Assembly (NCBI RefSeq): GCF_018224885.1 | Contig: NZ_JAGTXB010000001.1 | Location: 868,001-932,000, forward strand | Origin: Chitinophaga hostae | Lineage (GTDB): Bacteria > Bacteroidota > Bacteroidia > Chitinophagales > Chitinophagaceae | Reading direction: 5' to 3' | DNA: 64,000 bases | Part shown: positions 56,669-64,000 of the stretch, piece after piece | Numbering within the stretch: the stretch's first letter is position 1 | Layout: each line of letters opens with the position of its first letter | Program-made: the position numbers and the translations under genes | The notes under the pieces: generated by a model | The model's input: only the letters and a program-made list of their open reading frames with translations | Told to the model about the DNA's origin: nothing | Databases searched by the model: none

Positions 56669-57613
56669 TCAGGTGAGCGGAAGAGCGGCGATGCTGTTAG
56701 CTTGGCTTTCGGTTTGCTGTACCTGGGTGATAAATACGTCGTTTATTGAAGGAAGAATTTCTTCGAAATAGGTGACTGGTATTTCCTGGCGGATGAAATG
56801 CAGCAGGATATCGTTGGTGCTGCTGTCTTCATTCATTTTCACGGTAAATGCCTTGTCATGTGTTTCTACAATATTAAAGTGCCAGGTGGCCATTTGCGCA
56901 GGATTAGGCATGGTGCCAAGTCCAATTTTGAACAGGCCTTGTTTAAAGTCCTGCTGTATTTGTTTTACGCTGCCATCCAGTATTTTATGGCCTTTGTTGA
57001 TCAGCATGATGTGATCGCAGATTTCTTCTACCTGTTCCATGCGATGGGTAGAAAAGATGATAGTGGTGCCCTGTTTGCTGAGGTCAAAGATCTCCTGTTT
57101 GATGAGGTTGGAGTTGATAGGATCCAGGCCTGAGAAGGGTTCATCGAGGATCAGCAGCCTGGGCTGGTGCAGGATGGTAGAAATGAACTGTACTTTCTGC
57201 TGCATGCCTTTGCTGAGTTCATCTACCCGTTTGTTGTACCAGGTGTTGATATCAAATTTATCGAACCAGTATTTGATTTTCTGTACTGCATCTTTTTTGC
57301 TGAGGCCTTTAAGGCGGGCGAGATAGAGGGTTTGTTCACCTACCATCATCTTTTTATAGAGGCCTCTTTCTTCGGGCATATAGCCGATGTGGTGCACATC
57401 GTTTTCCGGGTCAAATTTTTTTCCGTTAAAAAGTATCGTTCCTTCATCCGGGTAAAAGATCCCGGTGATCATGCGTAACAGGGTTGTTTTACCGGCGCCG
57501 TTGGGACCGAGTAAGCCGAATATGCTGCCCTGTTGTATATCAAAGCTAACATCATCCACTGCTTTATGGGTTTGATAATGTTTTTTCAGGTGTTTGACTT
57601 CGAGTAGGTTCAT
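56669..57613 (-). CDS. ABC transporter ATP-binding protein, NatA-like
   Basis: 314 aa. Walker A GPNGAGKTTLL (about 35-45), signature LSKGMQQKVQF, Walker B LLILDEPFSGLDP, switch His TIIFSTHRMEQ, plus the DUF4162-type C-terminal domain of this subfamily. Energises the NatB-like permease; exported substrate unknown. Confidence 0.93.
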   Translation of the reverse strand: MNLLEVKHLKKHYQTHKAVDDVSFDIQQGSIFGLLGPNGAGKTTLLRMITGIFYPDEGTILFNGKKFDPENDVHHIGYMPEERGLYKKMMVGEQTLYLARLKGLSKKDAVQKIKYWFDKFDINTWYNKRVDELSKGMQQKVQFISTILHQPRLLILDEPFSGLDPINSNLIKQEIFDLSKQGTTIIFSTHRMEQVEEICDHIMLINKGHKILDGSVKQIQQDFKQGLFKIGLGTMPNPAQMATWHFNIVETHDKAFTVKMNEDSSTNDILLHFIRQEIPVTYFEEILPSINDVFITQVQQTESQANSIAALPLT

Positions 57614-57685
57614 GATGAAAAATTAGTGATTAATCGGGAATAATTAATCATAATATCGGGGTACGGGTTAAGATGGGTATGGGCG

Positions 57686-57712
57686 GCAGCAACACCACGG
57701 GGGTGTTGCTGC
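57686..57712. other. GC-rich hairpin between the COG2509 and NatA-like genes
   Basis: Perfect 11-bp arms GCAGCAACACC / GGTGTTGCTGC with loop ACGGG. No T-run on the minus strand, so not a standard terminator; it is 20 bp after the flavoprotein stop. Confidence 0.6.
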
Positions 57713-57732
57713 GGAGGGAGCAATTCACCTGT

Positions 57733-59292
57733 TTATTGCAGTTTGGCTGCAATGATGGCTGCCACGCGTTCGCCGTCCATAGCGGCCGATACGATGCCAC
57801 CAGCATAGCCGGCGCCTTCCGCGCAGGGATACAGGCCGGCTACCTGCGGATGTTCGAGCGTATCGTTGTTACGCGGAATGCGCACAGGGGAAGAGGTCCT
57901 GGATTCTGTGGCTACGAGTACCGCATGCTCGGTATAATAACCTTTCATTTTGCGGCCAAAAGCTTTAAAGGCGCCTGCGAGGCGCTGGTGTACTACTTTG
58001 GGTAGTACCGAGCGCAGGTCGGTGCTGTGCAGGCCCGGAACATAGGAGCATTCCGGCAGGGTGGCAGACACTTTTTTATTAACGAAGTCGGTCATCCTTT
58101 GTGCCGGTGCTACGAAGTTGCCGCCGCCGGCGGTATAAGCCTGTTTCTCTACGGCCTGTTGAAAGTACATGGCTGCAAGTGGTCCGTGGTGGGCAAAGGC
58201 TGTAAAGTCGGATTCATCTACCGTAACCACCATACCGGAGTTGGCGAAGGGGTTATTGCGTTTGGAGGGGGACCATCCGTTTACCACCAGCTCGCCGGGA
58301 TCTGTAGCAGCGGGCGCGATAATGCCGCCGGGGCACATACAGAAGGAGAATACGCCGCGGCCCTCTACCTGTTCCACGAGGCTGTAACTGGCGGGGGGAA
58401 GATATTCACCGCGCACATCGCAATGATATTGTGCGCTGTCGATCAGTTCCTGCGGGTGTTCGATACGAACGCCGAGGGCAAAAGGTTTTGCTTCCAGCAA
58501 AATATTTTGCTGGTGGAGCATGATAAATATATCGCGGGCGGAGTGGCCGGTAGCGAGGATGAGTTGTTTTCCTTCGAAGAATTGCCCGGAGGCGGTTTGC
58601 ACGCCGGTAACGGCGCCGTCGCGGATCTGTATGGCGCTGACTTTTTGTTCGAAGTGTACTTCTCCGCCGCTGTTGATGATTTGTTCGCGCATAGCGGTGA
58701 TGATATGCGGGAGTTTGTTGGTACCGATATGGGGGTGTGCATCGATCATGATCTTCTCTTCTGCGCCAAAGTGTACGAAGATGTTGAGGATGCGGTTAAT
58801 ATCGCCACGTTTGTTGGAACGGGTATATAGTTTACCATCGGAATAGGTACCGGCGCCGCCTTCTCCGAAGCAGTAGTTGGAGTCGGGGTTTACGATACCT
58901 GTTTTATTGAGTGCGGCGAGGTCGCGTCGTCTGGCGCGTACATCTTTGCCGCGTTCGAGTATAACGGGCCTGATGCCTGATTCTATGAGTCGCAATGCGG
59001 CGAAGAGACCGGCGGGGCCTGCACCTGCAATCAGTACCCTGGGGGCATTGGCTGGGAGAGACGGATACACCGGATGGGTATGTTGACGGACCACGAAAGG
59101 TTCGTTAACAAATACCTGCAGGGTAAGCACAAAGTATACCTGCCTGGAACGGGCGTCTATAGAGCGTTTCAGCAGATTGAATCCGGTAACCTCAGCGGGC
59201 TTTACACTCAATGCAGCAGCGGCGTGCTGTATGATATGTGTAGAAGAGGCTGCGTCGGCCGGGAGTAATTTGAGCGATAGGTGTTGATTCAT
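57733..59292 (-). CDS. FAD-dependent oxidoreductase, COG2509 family
   Basis: 519 aa. FAD Rossmann motif VLIAGAGPAGLFAALRLIESG near residue 85-105 behind an N-terminal extension, NYCFGEGGAGTYSDGKL, ATGHSARD, and a C-terminal CAEGAGYAGGI. This is the 'FAD-dependent dehydrogenase' COG2509 plan; its reaction is not known. Single gene. Confidence 0.88.
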   Translation of the reverse strand: MNQHLSLKLLPADAASSTHIIQHAAAALSVKPAEVTGFNLLKRSIDARSRQVYFVLTLQVFVNEPFVVRQHTHPVYPSLPANAPRVLIAGAGPAGLFAALRLIESGIRPVILERGKDVRARRRDLAALNKTGIVNPDSNYCFGEGGAGTYSDGKLYTRSNKRGDINRILNIFVHFGAEEKIMIDAHPHIGTNKLPHIITAMREQIINSGGEVHFEQKVSAIQIRDGAVTGVQTASGQFFEGKQLILATGHSARDIFIMLHQQNILLEAKPFALGVRIEHPQELIDSAQYHCDVRGEYLPPASYSLVEQVEGRGVFSFCMCPGGIIAPAATDPGELVVNGWSPSKRNNPFANSGMVVTVDESDFTAFAHHGPLAAMYFQQAVEKQAYTAGGGNFVAPAQRMTDFVNKKVSATLPECSYVPGLHSTDLRSVLPKVVHQRLAGAFKAFGRKMKGYYTEHAVLVATESRTSSPVRIPRNNDTLEHPQVAGLYPCAEGAGYAGGIVSAAMDGERVAAIIAAKLQ

Positions 59293-59540
59293 TTTTTAGC
59301 AGTTAGCTTTTAGCTATTAGTTGGGCGAATGATTGAATAGCTGTTAGCTTTTAGCTTTTAGCTGTTAGTCTGGTGCATGTTTGAATGGCTTTTGGCAGTT
59401 ATAACAATCATCAGCGGTCGGGAGTTTATCTGTTAAAAATCAGCCGTTCGGCTGTAGTAAAAAATGCAGCGAAGACAGAAGCGGGTGCTTCATCTTCGCT
59501 GCATTTTGCTAAAAGCTAAGAGCTAATGCCTAAAGGCTAG
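59293..59540. repeat. Compound heptamer arrays and hairpin
   Basis: Arrays TTTTAGC-AGTTAGC-TTTTAGC-TATTAGT (59297 on) and GAATAGC-TGTTAGC-TTTTAGC-TTTTAGC-TGTTAGT (59335 on), then a hairpin with 15-bp perfect arms AAAATGCAGCGAAGA (59461-59475) and its complement (59493-59507), then TAAAAGC-TAAGAGC-TAATGCC-TAAAGGC. The last unit supplies the TAG stop of the DUF3127 gene. Confidence 0.85.
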
Positions 59541-59923
59541 AACGGCAGATCATCTCCACCATCACCTCCGCCTGCCGGCATCTGAGGAGTATTGTAGTTA
59601 GGCATTGAATCTGTGCCAGGAGCAGGTGCTGCCATTACAGACTCCATGCGCCATGCATCCAGGTTGGTAATGTAGTTCACTTTACCATCTTTTTCCCATC
59701 TGGTGCCTTTGATATTGAAATAAACTTTAACGTTTTCGCCTTCGTTAAACCGGTCAACAATACCAGTGCGGTCTTGCACCGACTGAAACTTAATATAGTT
59801 GTTGATAACACGGCCGTTAATGTCATCGGACTTCTCAATAACGAACTCTCTTGTTTTAAAAGTTTCGCTACGTTGTACCGTGTTGTACTTCACAATCAGC
59901 TTTCCGGTAATTTCAAAACTCAT
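59537..59923 (-). CDS. DUF3127 protein with SSB-like acidic tail
   Basis: 128 aa. DUF3127 domain (about 1-92) with OB-fold-like beta strands, a Pro/Ala/Met linker, and a C-terminus GGGDGGDDLPF. The tail copies the acidic tip (DDxPF) by which single-strand-binding proteins recruit repair and replication partners. A role in DNA metabolism is inference, supported by its position divergent from dnaA. Confidence 0.9.
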   Translation of the reverse strand: MSFEITGKLIVKYNTVQRSETFKTREFVIEKSDDINGRVINNYIKFQSVQDRTGIVDRFNEGENVKVYFNIKGTRWEKDGKVNYITNLDAWRMESVMAAPAPGTDSMPNYNTPQMPAGGGDGGDDLPF

Positions 59924-59951
59924 AGAAAAATTATTTTAAATTCAGAAGGGT

Positions 59952-59984
59952 CAAAGATAAGGTATTCACGTTGGTGTGGGCAAA
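59952..59984 (-). promoter_or_regulatory. Promoter of DUF3127
   Basis: Minus strand: -33 TTTG (59981-59984), 21-bp spacer, -7 TATCTTTG (59952-59959), both exact. Leader of about 22 bases. Confidence 0.65.
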
Positions 59985-60052
59985 TATTTTTTATTAATAC
60001 AGTGCGCGCGGATATAAATAAATACTTTCATAATAAGTACCCCTGAATACAT

Positions 60053-60083
60053 TTTTTTAAATGGAGATACTAACATAGTTTTG
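60053..60083 (+). promoter_or_regulatory. Candidate dnaA promoter
   Basis: TAGTTTTG (60076-60083) is an exact -7 match; the -33 is TTTT (60053-60056) at 19 bp. It would give dnaA a leader of about 385 bases. Confidence 0.4.
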
Positions 60084-60475
60084 CACCCTCTCTCAAAAAA
60101 GTGTGAATATCTCGCCGTTTAACAGTGAATGATTTTTTTTGAGAGACAGGATACAATATTATTTTATCAATTATATATCCATATTTATGATAAAAGGGAG
60201 AATGAGGAAGATAAAAGTGCTGTTAATCAATGGGGTTTATAGTATTGAAAACCTTGTCACGTCTGGGCTGTAAAGCCACGGCAGTAGTGGAAAGAGGAGT
60301 TTTGTTACTCTGTAATCAGGAGAATATAAACAAGGGTAGATAAATTTTTTTTTTCAACATTTTCTACAGATATTCGTCATCCTGTCTGAAAATTTTTCAA
60401 CATCCTGCGTTGGGGAATTTCGAATTCGAGAACTAAGCATCCTTAATTAAGAAACAACTAATTTTTTTTATCTCA

Positions 60476-61909
60476 ATGAATAAAACTTGCGAACAAGTTT
60501 GGGAAAAGTGTCTTAATATAATTAGGGATATAGTAGAATGGCAGCCGTTTAAGACATGGTTTGAACCTATTAAACCCATTAAACTTGAAAACAATGTTTT
60601 AACCATCCAGGTCCCCAGCCAATTCTTTTATGAATACCTTGAGGAGCACTATGTGGGATTGTTAGGAAAAACTATTAAAAGAGAATTAGGTAAAGAAGCC
60701 CGGTTGGAGTATCGCATTGTAGTAGAGAACGGTACGCCACATCAGCATCCCAGAACGGTAAACATGCCTACGCAGTTTACAAAACCTCAGAAAGACAATG
60801 AAGTAGATTTTCCTTTAACGATCCACAACCCGGTTAAGAATCCCTTTGTTATCCCGGGCATTAAAAGGGTACAGATTGACTCGCAGCTTAATCCAAATTA
60901 TACGTTTGATGCGTATGTAGAAGGAGACAGTAACCGTGTAGCAAGACGTGCAGGTAAAACGGTGGCTGAGAAGCCCGGTGGCACCTCTTTTAACCCTCTT
61001 GTTATATACGGCGGCGTTGGCTTGGGAAAAACGCATCTTGCCCAGGCTGTGGGCAATGATGTAAAACGCATACATCCCAACAAAGCAGTGTTATATGTAA
61101 GTGCGGAGAAATTCATTAACCAGTTTATAGATCACTCGAAGAATAATATCATCAACGACTTTATTCACTTTTATCAGTTGATAGATGTGCTGATAGTAGA
61201 TGATATACAATTCTTTGCCCGTGCAGAGAAGACACAGGATGCCTTCTTTGCTATCTTCAACCATTTACACCAGTCCGGCAAACAGCTGATCTTAACGTCT
61301 GATAAGGCGCCCAAAGACCTGGATGGCGTACAGGAAAGGTTGTTGAGCCGTTTTCGCTGGGGATTGAGTGCCGACATACAGATCCCTGACTTTGAAACCA
61401 GGATGGAGATCCTGGAGATGAAGATGCGGAACGATGGACTGGAAATGCCGAAAGAAGTGGTAAAGTATGTTGCTTATAATATACAGACCAATGTCCGTGA
61501 GCTGGAAGGCGCATTGATTTCCCTGCTGGCACAGTCATCACTGAACCGCAAGGAAATAGACCTGGAACTGGCGAAGCGCGTATTGAAATCTTTCGTAAAA
61601 ACTTCTTCCAAAGAAATTACGATAGAGAGTATTCAAAAAATGGTGTGCGAATATTTTGATGTGCCTTATGATAAGTTGCTGCAGAAAACGCGTAAGCGCG
61701 AAATTGTGCAGGCCAGGCAGATCACTATGTATCTTGCTAAATCATTTACCAAAAACTCTTTAAAAACAATCGGTGAACATTTTGGCGGCCGTGATCACAC
61801 TACCGTGATTCATAGTTGCCAAACAGTGAAAGACCTGATGGATACAGATAATAACTTCCGTGACAGCGTGATTGAATTACAACAGAAAGTACAACTGGCT
61901 GCCATGTAA
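60476..61909 (+). CDS. dnaA: Chromosomal replication initiator DnaA
   Basis: 477 aa, full length. Domain I (1-85), a variable linker, AAA+ domain with Walker A GGVGLGKT at 179-186 and Walker B VLIVDDIQF, and the DNA-binding domain IV with the signature FGGRDHTTVIHSC. Starts replication by opening oriC. dnaN does not follow; a terminator, tRNA-Ser and nadC do. Confidence 0.97.
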   Translation: MNKTCEQVWEKCLNIIRDIVEWQPFKTWFEPIKPIKLENNVLTIQVPSQFFYEYLEEHYVGLLGKTIKRELGKEARLEYRIVVENGTPHQHPRTVNMPTQFTKPQKDNEVDFPLTIHNPVKNPFVIPGIKRVQIDSQLNPNYTFDAYVEGDSNRVARRAGKTVAEKPGGTSFNPLVIYGGVGLGKTHLAQAVGNDVKRIHPNKAVLYVSAEKFINQFIDHSKNNIINDFIHFYQLIDVLIVDDIQFFARAEKTQDAFFAIFNHLHQSGKQLILTSDKAPKDLDGVQERLLSRFRWGLSADIQIPDFETRMEILEMKMRNDGLEMPKEVVKYVAYNIQTNVRELEGALISLLAQSSLNRKEIDLELAKRVLKSFVKTSSKEITIESIQKMVCEYFDVPYDKLLQKTRKREIVQARQITMYLAKSFTKNSLKTIGEHFGGRDHTTVIHSCQTVKDLMDTDNNFRDSVIELQQKVQLAAM

Positions 61910-61946
61910 GGCATGCCCTCACCCTCTTACCCCCGATAACCTATTT

Positions 61947-61978
61947 AAAAGCCGTGCAACATCTGCACGGCTTTTTTT
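61947..61978 (+). terminator. dnaA terminator
   Basis: AAAAGCCGTGCA-ACATC-TGCACGGCTTTT stem-loop with T-run, 37 bp after the stop codon. Confidence 0.92.
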
Positions 61979-62106
61979 ATTCCGGCTATTTAATTGAATT
62001 AAGAAATTATTATATATTATGAAAGTATTGGTATATAAGCAGGTTGCTGTGATTATAATAGGCCGGCAGCTATTTTCAGTTTTTTTTATAAAAAAGTGAA
62101 AATGCT

Positions 62107-62137
62107 TTTGGAGAATATAAAACTTTGTTTATTTTTG
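62107..62137 (+). promoter_or_regulatory. tRNA-Ser promoter
   Basis: TTTG (62107-62110), 19-bp spacer, TATTTTTG (62130-62137): a perfect match to the Bacteroidetes sigma consensus, 28 bp before the tRNA. Confidence 0.8.
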
Positions 62138-62165
62138 CAGCCCCTTCCGGGAAATAAAACACAAT

Positions 62166-62254
62166 GGAGAGATGCCTGAGTGGCCGAAAGGAACGGTTTG
62201 CTAAACCGTCATACGGGTTAAACTGTATCGAGGGTTCGAATCCCTCTCTCTCCG
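62166..62254 (+). tRNA. tRNA-Ser, anticodon GCT
   Basis: 89 nt. Acceptor GGAGAGA (62166-62172) pairs with TCTCTCC (62247-62253), discriminator G. The anticodon loop TTGCTAA has GCT at 62200-62202 between ACGGT and ACCGT; a long class II variable arm follows, then the T-arm GAGGG-TTCGAAT-CCCTC. CCA is not encoded. Reads AGC/AGU codons. Confidence 0.97.
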
Positions 62255-62275
62255 CTCAGTTCGACGAATGAGCTT

Positions 62276-62306
62276 AAAGCCCCTGATTTATCAGGGGCTT
62301 TTTTAT
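62276..62306 (+). terminator. tRNA-Ser terminator
   Basis: AAAGCCCCTGA-TTTA-TCAGGGGCTTT stem-loop with T-run, 21 bp after the tRNA. Confidence 0.92.
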
Positions 62307-62363
62307 TTGGGGTATCTGCGCTTACTACTTTTACTTAATTTTGCGTCTTAAAATACAGCGGGT

Positions 62364-63203
62364 TTGACAACACAGGAATTCATTGCCGCAGCATTGCTCG
62401 AAGACGTGGGCAGTGGCGATTACTCTACACTGGCATCTATACCAACTGATGCGAAAGGTAAGGCGGTACTTAAAATAAAAGAAGAAGGCATACTGGCAGG
62501 CATGCAGCTGGCGCAGGATATTTTCCATCACCTGGAAGAAGATGCAAAATTCACCCTCTATAAAAAAGATGGCGATGCTGTAAATAATGGCGAAACCGCG
62601 TTTGCCGTTGAAGCCAGCGTGCATACCATATTAAAAGCAGAAAGACTGGTGCTTAACTGCATGCAGCGCATGAGCGGTATCGCAACGCTTACCAATAAGT
62701 ACGCCGATAAAATAAAAGGCTACAAAACCAAAATACTCGATACCCGCAAAACCACGCCACTGTTCCGGGAATACGAAAAGCAGGCCGTGCGCATCGGCGG
62801 TGGTTACAACCTTCGCATGGGTTTGTATGATATGATCATGCTGAAGGACAACCATATCGATTTTTGTGGCGGCATAGAGCAGGCCATACAGAAAACCAAC
62901 GAGTACCTTGCTGCCAACAACAGCAACCTGAAAATTGAGATCGAAACCCGTAACCTCGATGATGTGCGCCGTGTGCTTGCTGTGGGCAATGTACACCGCA
63001 TCATGATCGATAACTGCTCGCCGGAACTATTGGAAAAAGCAATTGAGCTGATTGGCGGTAAGTACGAGACCGAGGCATCGGGCGGTATCAATCTCGATAA
63101 CATTATTTCATATGCCCGTACCGGTGTCGATTACGTCTCATGCGGCGCTATCACAAATCATGCTGTGAGCATGGACCTTAGTTTAAAAGCACACAAAATA
63201 TAG
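62364..63203 (+). CDS. nadC: Nicotinate-nucleotide pyrophosphorylase (carboxylating)
   Basis: 279 aa quinolinate phosphoribosyltransferase of NAD synthesis; full length with RKTTPLFREYEKQAVRIGGG, MLKDNH and EASGGI motifs. It starts with TTG at 62364: an in-frame TAA at 62349 leaves no ATG, and the TTG gives the normal N-terminus. An exact -7 box TAATTTTG lies at 62336-62343. nadA/nadB are not in the window. Confidence 0.94.
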   Translation: MTTQEFIAAALLEDVGSGDYSTLASIPTDAKGKAVLKIKEEGILAGMQLAQDIFHHLEEDAKFTLYKKDGDAVNNGETAFAVEASVHTILKAERLVLNCMQRMSGIATLTNKYADKIKGYKTKILDTRKTTPLFREYEKQAVRIGGGYNLRMGLYDMIMLKDNHIDFCGGIEQAIQKTNEYLAANNSNLKIEIETRNLDDVRRVLAVGNVHRIMIDNCSPELLEKAIELIGGKYETEASGGINLDNIISYARTGVDYVSCGAITNHAVSMDLSLKAHKI

Positions 63204-63309
63204 AGCAGCTATTATCGCTGTTGTTATTATCTCGCTGTCACTAACCCTGGTACGGATGTTTTCTGCCCATAACCCAGTGTTGTAGAAATTTATACCGTGG
63301 CATGCTGAG

Positions 63310-63987
63310 TTATTTTATTGCTTTGTAATAAGAATAGGTACCTATTTTGGTATTGATAAACCCTGTTTCCGTTACTTTTTGAAACCCTGATTGTTCAATA
63401 AACACGGGCAGTAGCCCATTGACGTTATCGTTGGTGGTTTTAAATCCATCCAGCATTTGCACCAGGTAAAAGGAAAATCTGGTGGTTTTATTCTTTGCTT
63501 TTCCCCAATCTCCAATAACCACCTGCCCGCCAGGTTTTAATACCCTGAATATTTCCTTGATGCAAGCTAATTTTGTTGCCCGGTCAAGTTGGTGAAAAAC
63601 CAATGAGCTGAACACTTTGTCGAAAGTATTATTGGCATACGGAAATCTTGTACCGTCATATAGACAAAGTGCAATGTTATACCCGAGTTTGTTGAGTTTA
63701 TGTGCTGCTATTGCTTTTACTTTAGGGTCAATATCAATTCCTGTAAGTGCAGCTTTATTGTTACGTTGATGTGCGAGAATGATGTTTTGCCCCGTACCAA
63801 AACCAAATTCTAAAATAGTTTCCCCATCCCCCGGGTTTAACTCGTCAATAAGCTTGCCCCTGAACTTTTTCTCGGGCATGGTCAGTTTAATGGCCAGGTC
63901 GTACCAGTCCGTCAGGCAACTGTAGCCTAATGCTGGTATAAACTCCTTTTTTTTTACGATAACTGTATCGCGGTTAACTGTATTCAT
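63310..63987 (-). CDS. Class I SAM-dependent methyltransferase
   Basis: 225 aa. SAM motif I ILEFGFGTGQNI (about 58-69), acidic residue of motif II in GIDIDPK, and post-I motifs VFSSLVFHQL and LKPGGQVVIGDWG. UbiE/Methyltransf_11-like; substrate unknown. Lies at the window end, convergent with nadC. Confidence 0.88.
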   Translation of the reverse strand: MNTVNRDTVIVKKKEFIPALGYSCLTDWYDLAIKLTMPEKKFRGKLIDELNPGDGETILEFGFGTGQNIILAHQRNNKAALTGIDIDPKVKAIAAHKLNKLGYNIALCLYDGTRFPYANNTFDKVFSSLVFHQLDRATKLACIKEIFRVLKPGGQVVIGDWGKAKNKTTRFSFYLVQMLDGFKTTNDNVNGLLPVFIEQSGFQKVTETGFINTKIGTYSYYKAIK

Positions 63988-64000
63988 GCTTTACTGGTTA

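Larger units (their letters stand above)
59924..60475. other. 552-bp DUF3127-dnaA divergent region, possible oriC-proximal
   Basis: Contains both promoters (below), a 28-codon ATG frame at 60187-60273 and, close to dnaA, two direct copies of TTTTTCAACAT at 60350-60360 and 60393-60403 in a very AT-rich stretch. These could be unusual DnaA boxes (two mismatches to TTATCCACA) but no consensus DnaA box cluster is visible, so origin status is unproven. Confidence 0.45.

Noticed and set aside
60350..60403. Firm oriC call
   Set aside because: No cluster of consensus DnaA boxes is visible and GC skew could not be computed.

Overview
The window reads as chromosome of a Bacteroidetes bacterium, most likely a Chitinophagaceae / Chitinophaga-type soil organism. 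Evidence: a SusC/SusD pair, GH92 mannosidases, Bacteroidetes-only families (DUF6048, DUF6452, DUF3127), promoters of the TTTG-N19-21-TAnnTTTG type, few Shine-Dalgarno sequences, and a SecA and UvrA of Bacteroidetes character. This assignment is inference from gene content; no rRNA is present.

Layout. 1-11.3 kb: penicillin-binding protein 1C (cut by the window edge) and a giant alpha-2-macroglobulin lipoprotein on the minus strand. These partners are usually adjacent, but here an accessory block separates them: a serine hydrolase, a DUF1016 PDDEXK nuclease with three small palindromes, and an alpha/beta hydrolase behind TetR-like operators. 11.6-20.8 kb: housekeeping genes (ModF-like ABC ATPase, ElaA acetyltransferase, DUF6048/DUF6452, uvrA, fabF, a fatty acid desaturase). 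21.1-42.0 kb: a carbohydrate region with a LacI regulator, two GH92 alpha-mannosidases, a GNAT, SusC/SusD, and a convergent seven-gene operon (MFS transporter, Gfo/Idh/MocA oxidoreductase, sugar isomerase, cytochrome c lipoprotein, DUF1080 hydrolase, ThuA, and a ThuA-PQQ-dehydrogenase-PKD-cytochrome c fusion). The operon looks like oxidative, 3-keto-sugar type catabolism with electrons passed to cytochrome c. 42.8-48.6 kb: secA, deoC, a SPOR protein and an M20 amidohydrolase. 48.7-51.5 kb: a YtrA-like GntR/ABC operon with a clear operator. 51.7-64 kb: glyA, a sugar nucleotidyltransferase, a FabK/nitronate monooxygenase-like enzyme, a NatA/NatB-like ABC pair, a COG2509 flavoprotein, DUF3127, dnaA, tRNA-Ser(GCT), nadC and a methyltransferase.

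The most unusual structure is in the spacers. About fifteen intergenic regions hold long inverted or tandem repeats, nearly always within about 10 bp of a stop codon. In most of them the arms are phased 7-bp units (AATTACG, TTTTAGC and AAAAAGC types). In some places arms differ by whole heptamers, and in several the repeat supplies the stop codon. Three further hairpins of about 180-200 bp share a CCAGGATTAA end. A second unusual structure is the set of three REP-like palindromes around and inside the DUF1016 nuclease gene, whose stems show compensatory base changes.
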